Positions 11,511 to 23,634 of a DNA stretch of 64,000 nucleotides are shown here, piece by piece. Within the stretch, counting starts at the first letter, position 1, and each line of letters starts with the position of its first letter. The notes below the pieces were generated by a model that ran no database searches, was not told the origin of the DNA, and was given only the letters and a program-made list of their open reading frames with translations. This stretch comes from Gigaspora rosea. Its lineage: Eukaryota; Glomeromycota; Glomeromycetes; Diversisporales; Gigasporaceae. The position numbers were made by a program, and so were the translations under genes. The DNA is taken from contig QKWP01000037.1 of NCBI GenBank assembly GCA_003550325.1, positions 59,338-123,337 on the forward strand, in the 5' to 3' direction.

Positions 11511-12367
11511 TTTGCTTATTTTTATTTTATTTAGTAAGATGTTCCTTATCATATTGCAACTTATTTTTATTTATTAATATGTTCCTTACCTTATTGAAGC
11601 ATTACTAATTAAATTTCTATTTTTAAGTTTTTTAAAATTTTTTATTTATAGAAAATTCGGAAAATATATTAAGCACGGACATTTTTAGAAGTGCCTAACT
11701 ACCAGGGACACGGAATTTATGCGATAAGATTTCGAAATTATGCGTGCAATATATGTAAAATATGCGATTTGCTGATGACTAAAAATAAAAATTGCTATTT
11801 AATGTTTTTTACTTAAGCAAAAAAAAAAATAATAATGCAATTTTATTTTGTAAAAGAAAAAACTTGCTTCAAAAATATTGGTTATTTATTAAATATTAAA
11901 CTGCGCTCAACTAAATTAAAAAACTACAACAATAAACCTTTTTGCTTATTTTTATTTTATTTAGTAAGATGTTCCTTATCATATTGCAACTTATTTTTAT
12001 TTATTAATATGTTCCTTACCTTATTGAAGCATTACTAATTAAATTTCTATTTTTAAGTTTTTTAAAAATTTTTATTTTATAGAAAATTCGGAAATATATT
12101 AAGCACGGACATTTTTAGAAGTGCCTAACTACCAGGGACACGGAATTTATGCGATAAGATTTCGAAATTATGCGTGCAATATATGTAAATTATGCGATTT
12201 GCTGATGACTAAAAATAAAAATTGCTATTTAATGTTTTTTACTTAAGCAAAAAAAAAATTAATAATAATAATAATGCAATTTTATTTTGTAAAAGAAAAA
12301 ATTTGCAACCAAAAATATTGATTTATTTATTAAATATTAAACTGCGCTCATCTTAATAAAAAACTAC
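11511..12367. repeat. 430-bp tandem duplication (two copies)
   Basis: Copy 1 (11511-11940) and copy 2 (11941-12367) start with the same TTTGCTTATTTTTATTTTAT and stay near-identical throughout. The differences are mostly A-run length, an added AATAATAATA and a few substitutions. The unit joins 192 bp of flanking DNA to the first roughly 238 bp of a hAT-like element, so it arose after that element inserted. Confidence 0.92.
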
Positions 12368-12942
12368 AGTATATCTACACGTAAGTTTGTTATCCTCTCT
12401 ATAAAAGTCATCATTAAATTCAAGCACTTTACTGTTCAATATACAGTAATTCTTTTTAAACTCATTTCAAAAAAATAATAATTTTTTTTTCTTAAAGACG
12501 AATCTATTTAATTTAAGTTTTATTTAATACAGTTTTCTTCACTTTAACATACTAAAACGCTATTTAATTTATTTGAATGTTATACTAAAAATATATACAT
12601 ATTTAATTCATTTTCACACTTTGATATGCTATTAAATATTAAATTATTTTATTTGCATAATAATATATATATCTGATATTAAAAAAAATTATATAAATTA
12701 TTTCTATTTTAAATACTGTATAATAAAATTATTTCCAATTACTATTAAAATTAATTTAATCCGCACTTTAATAGACTAATAATATTAATAATCGGTGTTT
12801 ATAATAGTCAAGTATACAGGCTAAATCAAGCTGATGATACTCTTATTGAGTAATATTGACAAGTTATAAATGATGTAAAATTATGCGATTTTGTGTGATT
12901 TAGTTTAATCACACAAAAAATGATATAATTTCAGTGACCCTG
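12133..12942. mobile_element. hAT-like element, about 810 bp
   Basis: The left end CAGGGACACGGAATTTATGC pairs with the inverted right end CAGGGTCACTGAAATTATAT. Flanks CTAACTAC (12125-12132) and TTAACGAC (12943-12950) agree at 6 of 8 positions, consistent with an aged 8-bp duplication. No transposase. A second copy of the left end, from the tandem duplication, lies at 11703. Confidence 0.65.
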
Positions 12943-12950
12943 TTAACGAC

Positions 12951-13441
12951 TAATAATATTCAAATTTAATATCAAAACCAATCTTTATTTTAAAATAAAA
13001 AAAAAAATAAATAAATAAAAACAGTAAATCAGTGCATGAATCAAGTCACGAGATTAAATATCCGGTTATTAATATCCGGCTATATATTTTTTTTTAAAAA
13101 AAAAGGTGGAACAAATGAACATCCGGTTGATAATTTTTTATCCGGATCAGACTTCTAATGAGATCATCAAGATTTATATAGATCAGACTTATAATGACAT
13201 CATCAAGATTTATACAGTCGCTTAGTTAATCTTGCATAGTGTAACAGAAATGTAACAGAATGTAAAAATTTAAAAAATTATGCAATTCTTTGTTGAATTT
13301 CCAAAAGCTTAATAATATTGAATATCCATTCTTTTCATGCTCAGAACTCGAAGAATGTAATAGAAATCAAAATAATAAAGTCTTTTGATGTACTGTATTG
13401 GTACTAATACTAACTGTATATGGTTCCTTTGCCCGGAAATC
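12951..13441. other. AT-rich non-coding DNA with small repeats
   Basis: Contains a local duplication at about 13146-13217 (ATCAGACTT...ATCATCAAGATTTATA twice) and two ATCCGG-rich phrases. No gene. Confidence 0.5.
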
Positions 13442-13650
13442 AAAAGTGAGTTTTTGCAAGATTCGGATAAATTTCGGCATGAATTACATTTTTCATTTAT
13501 AAAAATCAAAATTGAATTTTTTTTTTTGCAAGATTCGAATAAAATTCGGCACGAATTACAATTTTTTATTTATAAAAACCAAAAGTGAATTTTTGCAAGG
13601 TTCGGATAAAATTCGGCATGAATTACAATTTTTATTTATAATAAAAAATT
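13442..13650 (+). repeat. Minisatellite, three units of about 65-72 bp
   Basis: Each unit reads TTTTTGCAAGATTCGGATAA followed by ATTCGGCATGAATTACA and a T-rich tail, with small differences. The three overlapping frames that can be opened here are a by-product of the repeat. Confidence 0.85.
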
Positions 13651-13659
13651 TAGATACAG

Positions 13660-13663
<4 letters not shown>

Positions 13664-13747
<84 letters not shown>
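13664..13747 (+). repeat. Poly(A) run of 84 bases
   Basis: An uninterrupted homopolymer directly downstream of the minisatellite. It could be the tail of a retroposed copy or an expanded slippage tract; no target-site duplication was identified to settle it. Confidence 0.95.
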
Positions 13748-13749
<2 letters not shown>

Positions 13750-16700
13750 ATTAAAGAATTGTACATCACAAGGTAACCCGATATATAGATCAAACATGAT
13801 TAACTTACTAATGCAAGGGATTGAATTAATGTTTAATTGCTGTTCACTACTTATTTAAGGATTGGAACCGTTTTAGCCGCATAAAAATTGATCCATAATT
13901 CAAGATCGAATTATAATATTAGTCATAGACCAAAATTATCTTAGTGTAATACCATTTAACCAGTTAAATAATTAGAAAAAATTTAGACGATTCCCAATCT
14001 ATATATTTATTTAATCTTGTTTATGTTGTTTGCATGTAATTAGAAAATATATGTCGAGGGCACGGCAGATTTTATACTATTAAAATACTTTATTTTTTTA
14101 TCTTTGACCATGACTACATTGCCGCAACTTTTCAATTGCAAATGCGGTTAATACGTACTTTGATTTAAATGTCCACATGATCCTGTTAGGAATTGATTTA
14201 TACCGAACTAAATCGACCGTAGTTATATTTGCCGGTAGTACAATATGCGTAACTATTAGCTATGATGTAAATGTACATACCAGATACGTACGTAAAGTAC
14301 GTACTGTACGTACGGTACGTACTCATCCACTTATTTGCGCTCGTAATACAATCTCTTGAAGAGGAAATAGCCAATCGGAGAGTGCAAATTTTGCCTATTT
14401 CGGATTAGCCCGACATAAAATCCGAACACGTATGAAGGAGAAAAAAGCGAAAATACGCAAAAACAAGTGTTTAAATCGAACTTGATGCACTAATTAAAAA
14501 TGTCGGTAATGAAATTTTACATATAACAAGTGTTAATTTGTCTAACGTTAAGGCTTTAACCCTAAATTTTTATCTCTCTCACTTAGTTTATTTACAAAAA
14601 TCGAACTTCCTTTTTTGGTTTGTATCATCGCAAAAAATTAAGTAAAACGCGGTACGCACATGCAGATTGATCCCGTGATGAATAGATGGCTGAGAATCGG
14701 TTAAGGAATCAAATTTATGTGCATTCTTTGATCTTGTTTATTTAAACTATGAAGATTATTAACTATAATGATTAGAGCTGTTTAATCGTATAAAAATTTT
14801 TCCATAGTATCCGGCCGAAAGATGTTGATCATGTACTAGATTATCTTAGTACAGATTAATAAACGGTTAAAATTTGAAAATGTTAGATAAATCCTTAATT
14901 ATAAACTACACTACATAAAAAAAAACAAAAAAAAAAAAAATTAAGTAAAGCATAAGATTGCATCAAATGCATCTTTATTAATCTTTAAATAAATAGATAG
15001 AAATGATACGTACAATAAATGAAACAATTTATAAATTTGAGCATTTGAAAGTATGAAAAGATTTTGTTCTATAGAATTTAATATAAAAGCAAACCGTTTG
15101 TAAATGCTTATACAATCTTTCTATAATACTTTATTACTTTACAGGAAAACCTGCGATTACGCGTTTGATTACCAATTTTTTATTTTGTTTAAAAAAATAA
15201 ACATGTGATTATCGGACATATATTTCGATACCGTAATTCGTACATACGTACAGTAAGTACCAACATATTACGCAAGTATTACGCAGGTACCACATTTAAT
15301 GACAGAGAATATATCGTAAAAGCAGTACGGCACATAAGAAACGCAAATTAGGACGGACATATTCTGCGTAATTACGGTTTCTAAAATAAAAAAAAAATTC
15401 TTCAAAAAGCCAAAGTTATTTTTTTTTCTATAACCCGACCTTCAAATACTTGCACTTTTACTAGCTCTAACCATTAAAAACCATTAAAATCTCTATTAAA
15501 AAGGGGTAATTTATAAAATTAAAAAAATTTACAAATTTATGTTAACCGTACGTACGTACAGTACATACTAACAAAAAAAAATATTTAGTGTGTCATTTCC
15601 GAAACTATATTACTATACAGTACAATTTTTATTAAACATCTTGATAGAAAGATAACAGATGAAGATAATATCAGTACAACATTAAAAAACACAAGAGCAT
15701 GAGTTATTATATTGAATAATTTTAAGGTTAATAAATATTTTATATGACAATGTAAAAAAATTTTATTACTGTTATCTGTTATGTATCACAACCCAATTGT
15801 ACGAATTTACTATAATTGAAATAATTTTGAATGAATATTTACTGTTACATGATTTGTCACTATTTATAACTGATGACTATTTTACATGATAGTTTGTTTG
15901 CTCGTACAATACGTGCAGTTAGTACGTACTTTTTTGAAATTCTATTTTCAAAAATCTTGGCAATGACATCTAAATTCTTTTGCAATTAATTATTCACCTA
16001 TCATTATATATTATAAGAGTTATACACATTGAATTAAAATAAAAAAAAAACTTAATGATTTCTGATAAATACAGTAATGATTAAAAAATTAAAAAAAAAT
16101 TTTAATAATTCTTGATAAATAAAAAAGGATTTTACAATGTTTTTTGATGTGCTCAATTTTTTAAATTTTTTAATCTTTTAATTAAAATGATTTAATATTA
16201 TAAAAAAACACAAATTCTCGGTATATACTATATAAATATGTACGCAATTAAATTTGCGAGAACTTATATAGAACTACATAATCACTTACAGTACGTAAGT
16301 ACAGTACGTACTGTACATACGTACGTAATAAATGATATGCATCATTAGTGTGACCCAAATTTGAACTACATTATGTGTGGAAATTTTTATATCCAATCCT
16401 AATGCATTTAATAAATTTATAAAGTAAGGATAAAATAACCCAGAAAATTTAATCGGTTATCAAAAAATTAATCGATTATGAATATTTATAAATATTTATT
16501 CCTTAATATTTAAATATTTGTATGGGGGTTGGTAATCAAATTTTTTCAAAATAAAAGCATATAAAAAAAAAAAAAAATCGGGGACGTTTCATAAACGAGA
16601 GTTAGTAATAAAACTTTAAAAAAAAATTATGCCTTGAATTTATTACAATAATAAATTTTTACCAATTAAATTTGTTAAAATTCAATTATATACTTTTTAT

Positions 16701-17227
16701 CAGGATGAAACTGGAGTGCAGGATATCAAAAATTTTATTAGATTAAATATCCAATCTGACAAAATGTGCATGTGCCTATAAATTCGCAAAAACTACCAAT
16801 AATTAAAGTTTGGGTTTAAGTTTAAATTCGATTAAAATCGGTTGAAATTAGTTAAAATCGGTTTTATATAAAAATATGATTCCGAGCACTAACTTAAATT
16901 GAGCATCATGAACATTATTGGTAGTTCAATAAGTTGCAATAATAGGACGAAAGATTTTCAAGGGTGGTGTGAACGCAGGGATTAAATGTATTGGGGCAAA
17001 AGCGTGCATGCTTTGTTTTAAAAACTGACGTTGTTTGGAAATATGATGTTTGTAAAATACTGTAGTTATAAATTTTGTGATTTTGTTATCGTTGCACAAT
17101 GATGCTCTTTGAATTTCTGCGGGGAATTGAGATCCGTCTGTTTTTACTGTTTTTAGTATTTAGTAACAATTTAAGACAATAACAAAAATGAATAATAATA
17201 TAGAAATATCTCATAATCTCATAATAG
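13748..17227. other. Gene-free region with a cluster of GTACGTAC-type palindromic words
   Basis: No gene. Words built from TACGTAC and GTACAGTAC occur at about 14283-14325, 15240-15295, 15548-15570, 15903-15930 and 16290-16330. The 14283-14325 block alone has six near-continuous TACGTAC units. 13853-14000 and 14765-14900 look like diverged copies of one another (CGCATAAAAATT...ATTATCTTAGT). Introns, promoters or RNA genes could not be defined. Confidence 0.55.
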
Positions 17228-17235
17228 GTTTGTGT

Positions 17236-17385
17236 GAAAGTCGTCTTCATTCTCTTCACACTCTTAACACTCTTAACACTTTTCACACTCTACACACTTT
17301 CATACTCTTAACACTCTTAACACACTCTTAACCACTTCACACTTTTCACACTTTTCACACTTTTCACACCTCTTCACACCCATCA
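17236..17385. repeat. CACACTTTT/AACACTCTT minisatellite
   Basis: About 150 bp of 9-bp units, first AACACTCTT type, then CACACTTTT type. Read on the minus strand it gives a Lys-Ser-Val repeat, which is a shadow of the repeat and not a gene. Confidence 0.85.
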
Positions 17386-17747
17386 TACTGCATAGAATGA
17401 TGAAAGGCTATACGATAACTTGAAAGTATGTATTTCTCTATCTTAATTCGTTATCTTGTTTTCTATACTAACTTTCCATTTTAATTCTTATCCCTTTTTA
17501 TAATCTAAATCATTCTTAAATTATTAGTATTCACAAACGTATTATTGTTTACATTTAAGAGCATTATACTTACATATTTGATCACTTGGGTTACATAAAA
17601 TTCTTGATATGAACGAGAAATTTACAAACACATTTGCACTTTGATTATTTGGTACAATGTGAAAAATATTAAAGTTTTTGAAAAAAAATAAAGATTTGTT
17701 AATCTATGTTTTAAGAGTTAAATACATTAAATAAAATTTTTAAATAT

Positions 17748-17781
<34 letters not shown>

Positions 17782-19416
17782 TTTTTTTACGATTGTTAAA
17801 TATAAATATCAATGTAAATATATATAATGTAAAATATCAATATAGGAAAAAAATTACCGAGTTTAGTTACATCATTATTGAAATGAATAATTATGAATGG
17901 ATCAAGGGATGAACACAATTTATTCTGCTTAATGAAGATTGCATACAATTAATTAAAAGGGCTGTTTGACATTTAAAGAATATGAAACGTAAATCTTACA
18001 TTTCGTCATTCGAAAGAAACATACGCATTAAATAAATTATTTATCATTCCCAATTGATTCTATGAATAGTACTATGTAGCAGATCTTTTTTTTTAAACAC
18101 CATACGTATATGATTTTTTTTTTTTTTTGCATATAACATTACCTAGGGGTCGGTTTAACGGAAAATCCGCAAGTGATCGAAGTAAATTATGTACCGGAAA
18201 ATCCGAAAATCGAGATACTAAAGTACTACTAAGTATCTTATTTATTTAAAAAAGATGTGTGTATTATCTAATTCTTCCGTTAAATAATGACATCATTCGT
18301 TCGTTTTAAATGATCAAGTAATCATTTTTATTTACAAATTTTATTGATCACAGGTTTATTAATGTTACTCGCATATAATCAAATAATTCGACAAGAGCCT
18401 ACATAACAAACATACTGTATGTAATACTGTATATGTAAATTCGGTCTTATCCTTCAATTTCTATTAAATTTCTATTGTATTTTTTATGAAATTTATATAT
18501 ACTTATAACTTCATATAACTTTGTAAAAAACTTCATATAACTTTGTAAAATTTCGTATAATTTTGTATAATTTTTTATCATCTTAAATTTATTGAGTATA
18601 TACTCCGACAATAATCATTATCATATCTTTTATTACTATACATAATACTATTAAAGGTTAATTATCAATGATAATTGAAAATTTTATTTTTTTGACTTTT
18701 CTATATATCGATCTATGATTAATATGTAATACTCAAAATCCCTCAAAATAGTAAACAAATTAATTACCTTAAAAGTCATCTATTATGTAAATTCTAAATT
18801 TTACGATGAAAATTTTTTCATTACAACACATCCGGATAAAATTGATGCATCATTATAATGATTGGTACATTTTTTTTTACTTCGATCATAACTATAAATT
18901 GATTAAAACACTTGAGTGAAATTATTCGAATTATTCCTTTTCGGATAAATTTTAATTGGTTTGGAGTTTGAATTAAATCAAATTAAATCGTTTAACTTTA
19001 TTAAAGTCCCTGGTTCAAGGAGTATATATATATATATGCTTATGACATTGTATTTCAAAATGTTTCTACCAATCATTTTATTTATTTGCTTATAAATTTA
19101 CGTAATTGTAATAGTATTTTTTTTTATCTTACTAATTCTACTTATTTATTTTAATCCATTATTTTATTAAATATATATATATAATATATATAAAAAAAAT
19201 TTTTTTTTGATTTTCTCGATTCTATAAATTAACTCGATTTTCCGCTTATAGTCCTCAAAATTAAACAACAAAAAACATTTATTTAATTTAAAATTTTTGA
19301 TTTACCTCTTTTACAAACTTATTATACCTTCCTTTTCTGAACGATATTAATCCTCCCTTACCTCAATTTGAATATCTCATTATCATTAAAAATTTTATAT
19401 TAACAAAACATTCTCG
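17386..19416. other. AT-rich DNA upstream of the methyltransferase gene
   Basis: No coding signal. It includes a TA-dinucleotide tract near 17745-17782, a partial repeat AACTTCATATAACTTTGTAA at about 18508-18545, and a C/T-rich stretch TACCTTCCTTTTCTG at about 19325-19340. That stretch lies some 80 bp before the start codon and could belong to the promoter or 5' leader. Confidence 0.5.
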
Positions 19417-20529
19417 ATGGGAAACATTAAATCGAAAAAATTAAATGATTATACATTCTCTAAAACTTTAACTGAACATGAAATCGATAGTTATCAAGTA
19501 TTACATGATGTTTTACGTACTATATGGAATGGAAACTTTATGTCTCCTATCACTCCTCTTTTAAAATCTAGTGGCGCTAAAGTTTTAGATGTTGCGTAAG
19601 TTGTTACTCATCTATTTTATTTTACTTTATTTTTTACTTGATTTACTTGATTTATCTTGTTTGTTATATTTATATTTACATAAAATTATTGTATATTCTT
19701 TAAAGTTGTGGCCCAGGTAATTGGGCATGTGAAATGTCTTCGGATTATCAAAATTCTACTTTTATTGGAATAGAAACAGTTCAAATGTTTCCTATTCAAA
19801 AACCAAATAATGTAGAATTTAAATTACATGAAGATTTTAATACAAAATTTCCATTTGAAGATAACTCTTTCGATTTTATTCATATGAGATTTTGTTGGTT
19901 TTATTTTACTTTTGATCAATGGAGAACTACTATCATAAAAGAATTAGTTAGATTGTTGAAACCTGGTGGATGGTTAGAAGTATGTTAAAATTTTTTCTTT
20001 AATCTTGAATTATATAAATTATAAAACTTTTTACAAATTATAATAATTTTATTTTTCTTTTAGTTTGTCGAAATAACACCGGATGGTGAAAATTTAGGTC
20101 CTGTAACTACCGATTTTATTGAGGACTGTAAGTATATTTAAAAAGTGTCATACATAAATTAATATATACCGGATATATATATTTTATACTTATTTAATTT
20201 TTTTAATTCATAATAATCTAGTAAAAGCACGTGCACAAAGCAGGCATCTTGATCCAATGATACCTTATAACTTATCATCAATACTAAAATCTACATCAAA
20301 CCTTTCTACAAAAGTATATCATGAATTCAGAAAAATTCCTTGTGGTTCTTGGGGTGGAAATGTTGGTTTACATCATGAACAAGCTGTAAAAGGTCTTATT
20401 ATAAAAAGTATTGAACATTTACCTCAAAAAACTGCTCAAAAGATGATAGATCAAATTTTATATGAATTTAAAGATTTGAGAACTTATTCTTATTGTCATA
20501 GGATTTATGTACAAAAATTGGAATTGTAA
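19417..20529 (+). CDS. SAM-dependent methyltransferase, four exons, 274 aa
   Basis: Four exons join in frame: 19417-19595, 19706-19979, 20064-20127 and 20222-20529 (825 nt, 274 codons plus TAA). Introns are 110, 84 and 94 bp, with donors GTAAGT, GTATGT and GTAAGT and acceptors AAAG, TTAG and CTAG. The first ATG was used; it is followed by MGNIKSKK, which could be N-myristoylated at Gly2 (inference). The fold is a class I (Rossmann) methyltransferase. Motif I, VLDVACGPGNW, spans the first exon junction and binds SAM; FIGIE is the acidic end of strand 2. FEDNSFDFIHMR is the motif II/post-II region and LVRLLKPGGWLE is motif III. Its length and order suit the TAM/Methyltransf_25 type common in Glomeromycotina. 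The substrate is unknown. No frame damage or stop is seen, so it is probably a live gene, although it is flanked by transposons. An upstream AT-rich leader is present; no obvious TATA box was chosen. Confidence 0.9.
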
Positions 20530-20964
20530 ATAATATTTTGAAAAAAAATTTTTTAATGTTTATTGATCATAAAAAAAAATTATCAAATCAAAGAATATTA
20601 AGTTTATAAAAAAAAATTTTTTTTTTTTTGATCGTTACTGTACGTAGGTACTATGACAAAATTAAAAAAAAATACAAAAATATGATTAGGTTTATTTTTT
20701 TTACCTTTTTTTTTTTTCCTTTATGAAATTTTATATTGACAAAAAGAAAAGGTTTATTTTTTATTATAATAAAAAATTGTTTTCACAAAGTGTTAAATAA
20801 TAATATTGTCTATTATTCCTAGTGGTGGTCGAGTTAATTCAACTACTGTATCTAAAAAGCTTATACTCGATAATCACGGTGTTACTATCAGGCGGAGGAT
20901 ATTTCAGGATAATAAACATGGTATTAGGATGATGAATATTCTTTATTATGAGAAGGGCATACGA
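20530..20964. other. Downstream flank with a short unassigned open frame
   Basis: T- and A-rich 3' region of the methyltransferase, then a plus-strand frame from about 20806. Its pre-transposon part (SIIPSGGRVNSTT, RRRIFQDNKHGIRMMN) is less AT-biased and reads like a fragment of a real protein. A hAT MITE interrupts it at 20973. I do not recognise the family. Confidence 0.45.
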
Positions 20965-20972
20965 CTTCTGAT

Positions 20973-21273
20973 TAGGGATGCATCGGTCCTGAAAAAGACC
21001 GGTCCAGGACCGGTCCCGGACCGGGACCGATAAGGACCGTGGGGTCATTAAAGGTCCTTGTAAACATAACTGTGATATTCGTATCACCCAATCAAATTTC
21101 TTGATCAGGTGTAATGTAGATCATATGATGTTTAGTAAATAATTACGTCATTTTTGGCCAATAAAATCTTATGCATTAAGATTCGTAATCATTAATGGGA
21201 CCGAAGGACCGGACCGGACCGGGACCGTAAACACTATGATAACGGTCCTCTTAGGGACCGGACCTGAACCCTA
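20973..21273. mobile_element. 301-bp hAT MITE
   Basis: Ends TAGGGATGCATCGGTCC and, inverted, TAGGGTTCAGGTCCGGTCC. Flanks CTTCTGAT (20965-20972) and CTTCTAAT (21274-21281) are an 8-bp duplication with one mismatch. GGACCGG motifs cluster next to both ends, as in the larger element at 723-2168, which is probably of the same group. Confidence 0.9.
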
Positions 21274-21281
21274 CTTCTAAT

Positions 21282-23370
21282 CTTTATTAAAGGTCTTTAG
21301 TTATTCCTTAATTACATTAATTCGGTATATATATTTATACATTTGTATTCATACTATTTAATCTTGAATGAACATATTTTCGTTCTAAATTAATAATCCC
21401 CGACTATCATCTTTATAGTATAACAAAGGGAATGTTACAGTTTGCTAACAAAACTCATGTATTTGATATACTGCGTTATTTATATATATATATTTTTTTA
21501 AACCATTAAAACTTTTTAGAGACAAATTTTTTTTTTCTAAAAAAAAAAAAAAAACTGATAATCTACAAAGTTAACGTCAGCTTTTTAAAATCCTATAAAA
21601 AGTTATTACGTTTCAAAAAATAGTTAAATTTCAAATCTATATAATTTAATAGGAAAATTCTTTTTAAAAACTGTCCTTTGACTTTATAGAACTCAGTTCT
21701 GTGTATAAAGTTTTCAATTGGTTCTCATAAAAAAAATTTTCTGTGAAAAGTTTTTGGAGTTTTATTTGTGCCGCAGTATGTCGAAATACATTAATTTTAT
21801 TGGCCAATCATGCTCAATAACATTCCCGTGATTGTCAGAATAAGCCAACTCATATAAAACTCATACAGGGGGGTAGTGTTCCAAATCGTTAGTTGAAAAA
21901 ACCAACTAGTTGGCAACTTTTCAACTAATCGATTTAAAAAAAATTTTAAACAACTAATCGATTTATTATCAACTAGTTCGATTACAATCAATTGTTAGTT
22001 ATCAATTAGTTATCAACTAATTATCAACTTACTATAATTTATATTAATCTACTAAACAATTATTATTATTAATCGTAATGATAACAGAAATCACAACCAT
22101 TGATTGGTAATTAATTATGCTTCTCGGGTTGAGATGTATCTGGTGTACATTTTTTTATTTCAACTTTGTCAGTTTTCAATGTGTTTTACACCAACTGGGT
22201 ATCCTTCAAAACATAAATGCAATATTCTTCGTATATAATATGAATTGTTCTGGGTACCAATCATAGAGTCAGTACTTTACTTACATTTGTCGTTTTTCAA
22301 TTTTCACTGATTGAAAAATGATTCGGACGATTCTTGACGTAACAGATTAGTAATAATAATAATAATAATAATAATAAACGTAGTTCATATTTATTAATAA
22401 TATTAAGAATTTTAAGTGGTTCTTTTAGTGTTACATGTTTTATTTTTTTTTAATTTTACTTGATCGTTTTATATATTATATTTGAATCGAACTTTTTTTT
22501 TTTAAATCACTACTGGATATTAGACCTATCATTAAATGATAGGTTAGGTTTAACCATTTTTAATCAAGTTTACACTATATAATATATTATAGTAGAGTTT
22601 GGATTCATTATCTGTTTTCATATTAAATTTAACGAATATCTGTCGAATTTTATTATTAAATTTAGTTCTGTATACAAATCTAAGTTCTATATTATGGTTA
22701 TAATATTCTGCGAAATATAGGTGAACAATCTACATCTTTCCAAATTTCCATTACATAACTTAATAAGTGAGATGTAAAATATCTTTATAGTTAGTCCATT
22801 CTAAAAACTCTTTATGGTTATGTTAAATAATCATCCTCCGGCCCTTTATTGTTGCGTTATAAAACCATTCTAACAAGCTCTTTCGGATAAGCATTTAGTA
22901 TTTGGATTAGGATAGTATGATATGACTCATGAGACATTTGATCAACTTTCATCACCAAAAGATGATGTTTAATTGATAGATGTCGCTATAAATATATATT
23001 TTCAAAATTCTTCATATCGAGGTTTAATATACTGTATAATATCTTATAATTTATAATATAAGAATTGAAAAAGTGCATGTATATAATAGGGATTAGTTAA
23101 TGGAAGAAGATTGCCGCTTTTATAACTTTATGAATTATTAAATCAAATCTATGTCTGTATGCGTACGCTGTGAGAAGCGACAGGGTACCCGGCCCCTTGA
23201 AATACCTATTATAGTCTTCTTTTATGTATAAAATAAAAATAGTTTTCTTTCGTTATACTAGTATTTATGTTTAAAGTATAGGACCCCTTGAGTATAGTAT
23301 AATACTATAAGCCCCTAGAGATATAGTACGTCCTTACCTGCTCTAAAACTTGATTCGACGGTCTGATGTT
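21282..23370. other. Gene-free AT-rich DNA with a possible element end
   Basis: No gene. From about 21868 to 22035 the sequence starts GGGGGGTAGTGTTCC and is packed with CAACTAGTT and ATCAACTA words in both orientations. That is the look of one transposon end, but I found no partner end. An (AAT)n microsatellite lies at 22350-22376. Confidence 0.5.
22350..22376. repeat. (TAA)n microsatellite, nine units
   Basis: Uninterrupted TAATAATAA tract. Confidence 0.9.
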
Positions 23371-23375
23371 AAAGA

Positions 23376-23492
23376 TATCAAATATATCAAATATATCAAA
23401 TCTATCAGATATATTAACTGTTAAGGATATCAAATATATCAGATAAATTAAAAATATCAAATATATCAAATAAATCAGATATATCAAATATA
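23376..23492. repeat. ATATCAAAT-type minisatellite
   Basis: About 120 bp of 9-10 bp units (ATATCAAAT, ATATCAGAT, AAATATCAA). It can be read as an Ile-Tyr-Leu repeat on the minus strand, with no sign of a real gene. Confidence 0.8.
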
Positions 23493-23634
23493 ATTAGTTT
23501 AGAAAAACTAGTTATGACTTGATAATTTCATAACAATATTGTGAAAAATGCAGCAATGTAAAAAGTAAAACATCAGCAAATTTTATATAGATATATATCA
23601 ATTACTAACCGGTCAGATATATATCGATACTAAA

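Noticed and set aside
13512..13754. 80-codon frame ending in a long poly-Lys
   Set aside because: It is the minisatellite plus the 84-base poly(A) run.
17086..17286. Lys-Ser-Val repeat protein on the minus strand
   Set aside because: Produced by the CACTCTTAA minisatellite; no codon pattern independent of the repeat.
21868..22035. Complete MITE with CAACTAGTT repeats
   Set aside because: Only one end is recognisable; no inverted partner or duplication was found, so it is kept only as a note.
23170..23325. Small TIR element around GGCCCCTTGAAATACC and AAGCCCCTAGAG
   Set aside because: The inverted match is short and breaks after about ten bases; could be chance.
23305..23487. Ile-Tyr-Leu repeat protein
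   Set aside because: Reading of the ATATCAAAT minisatellite.
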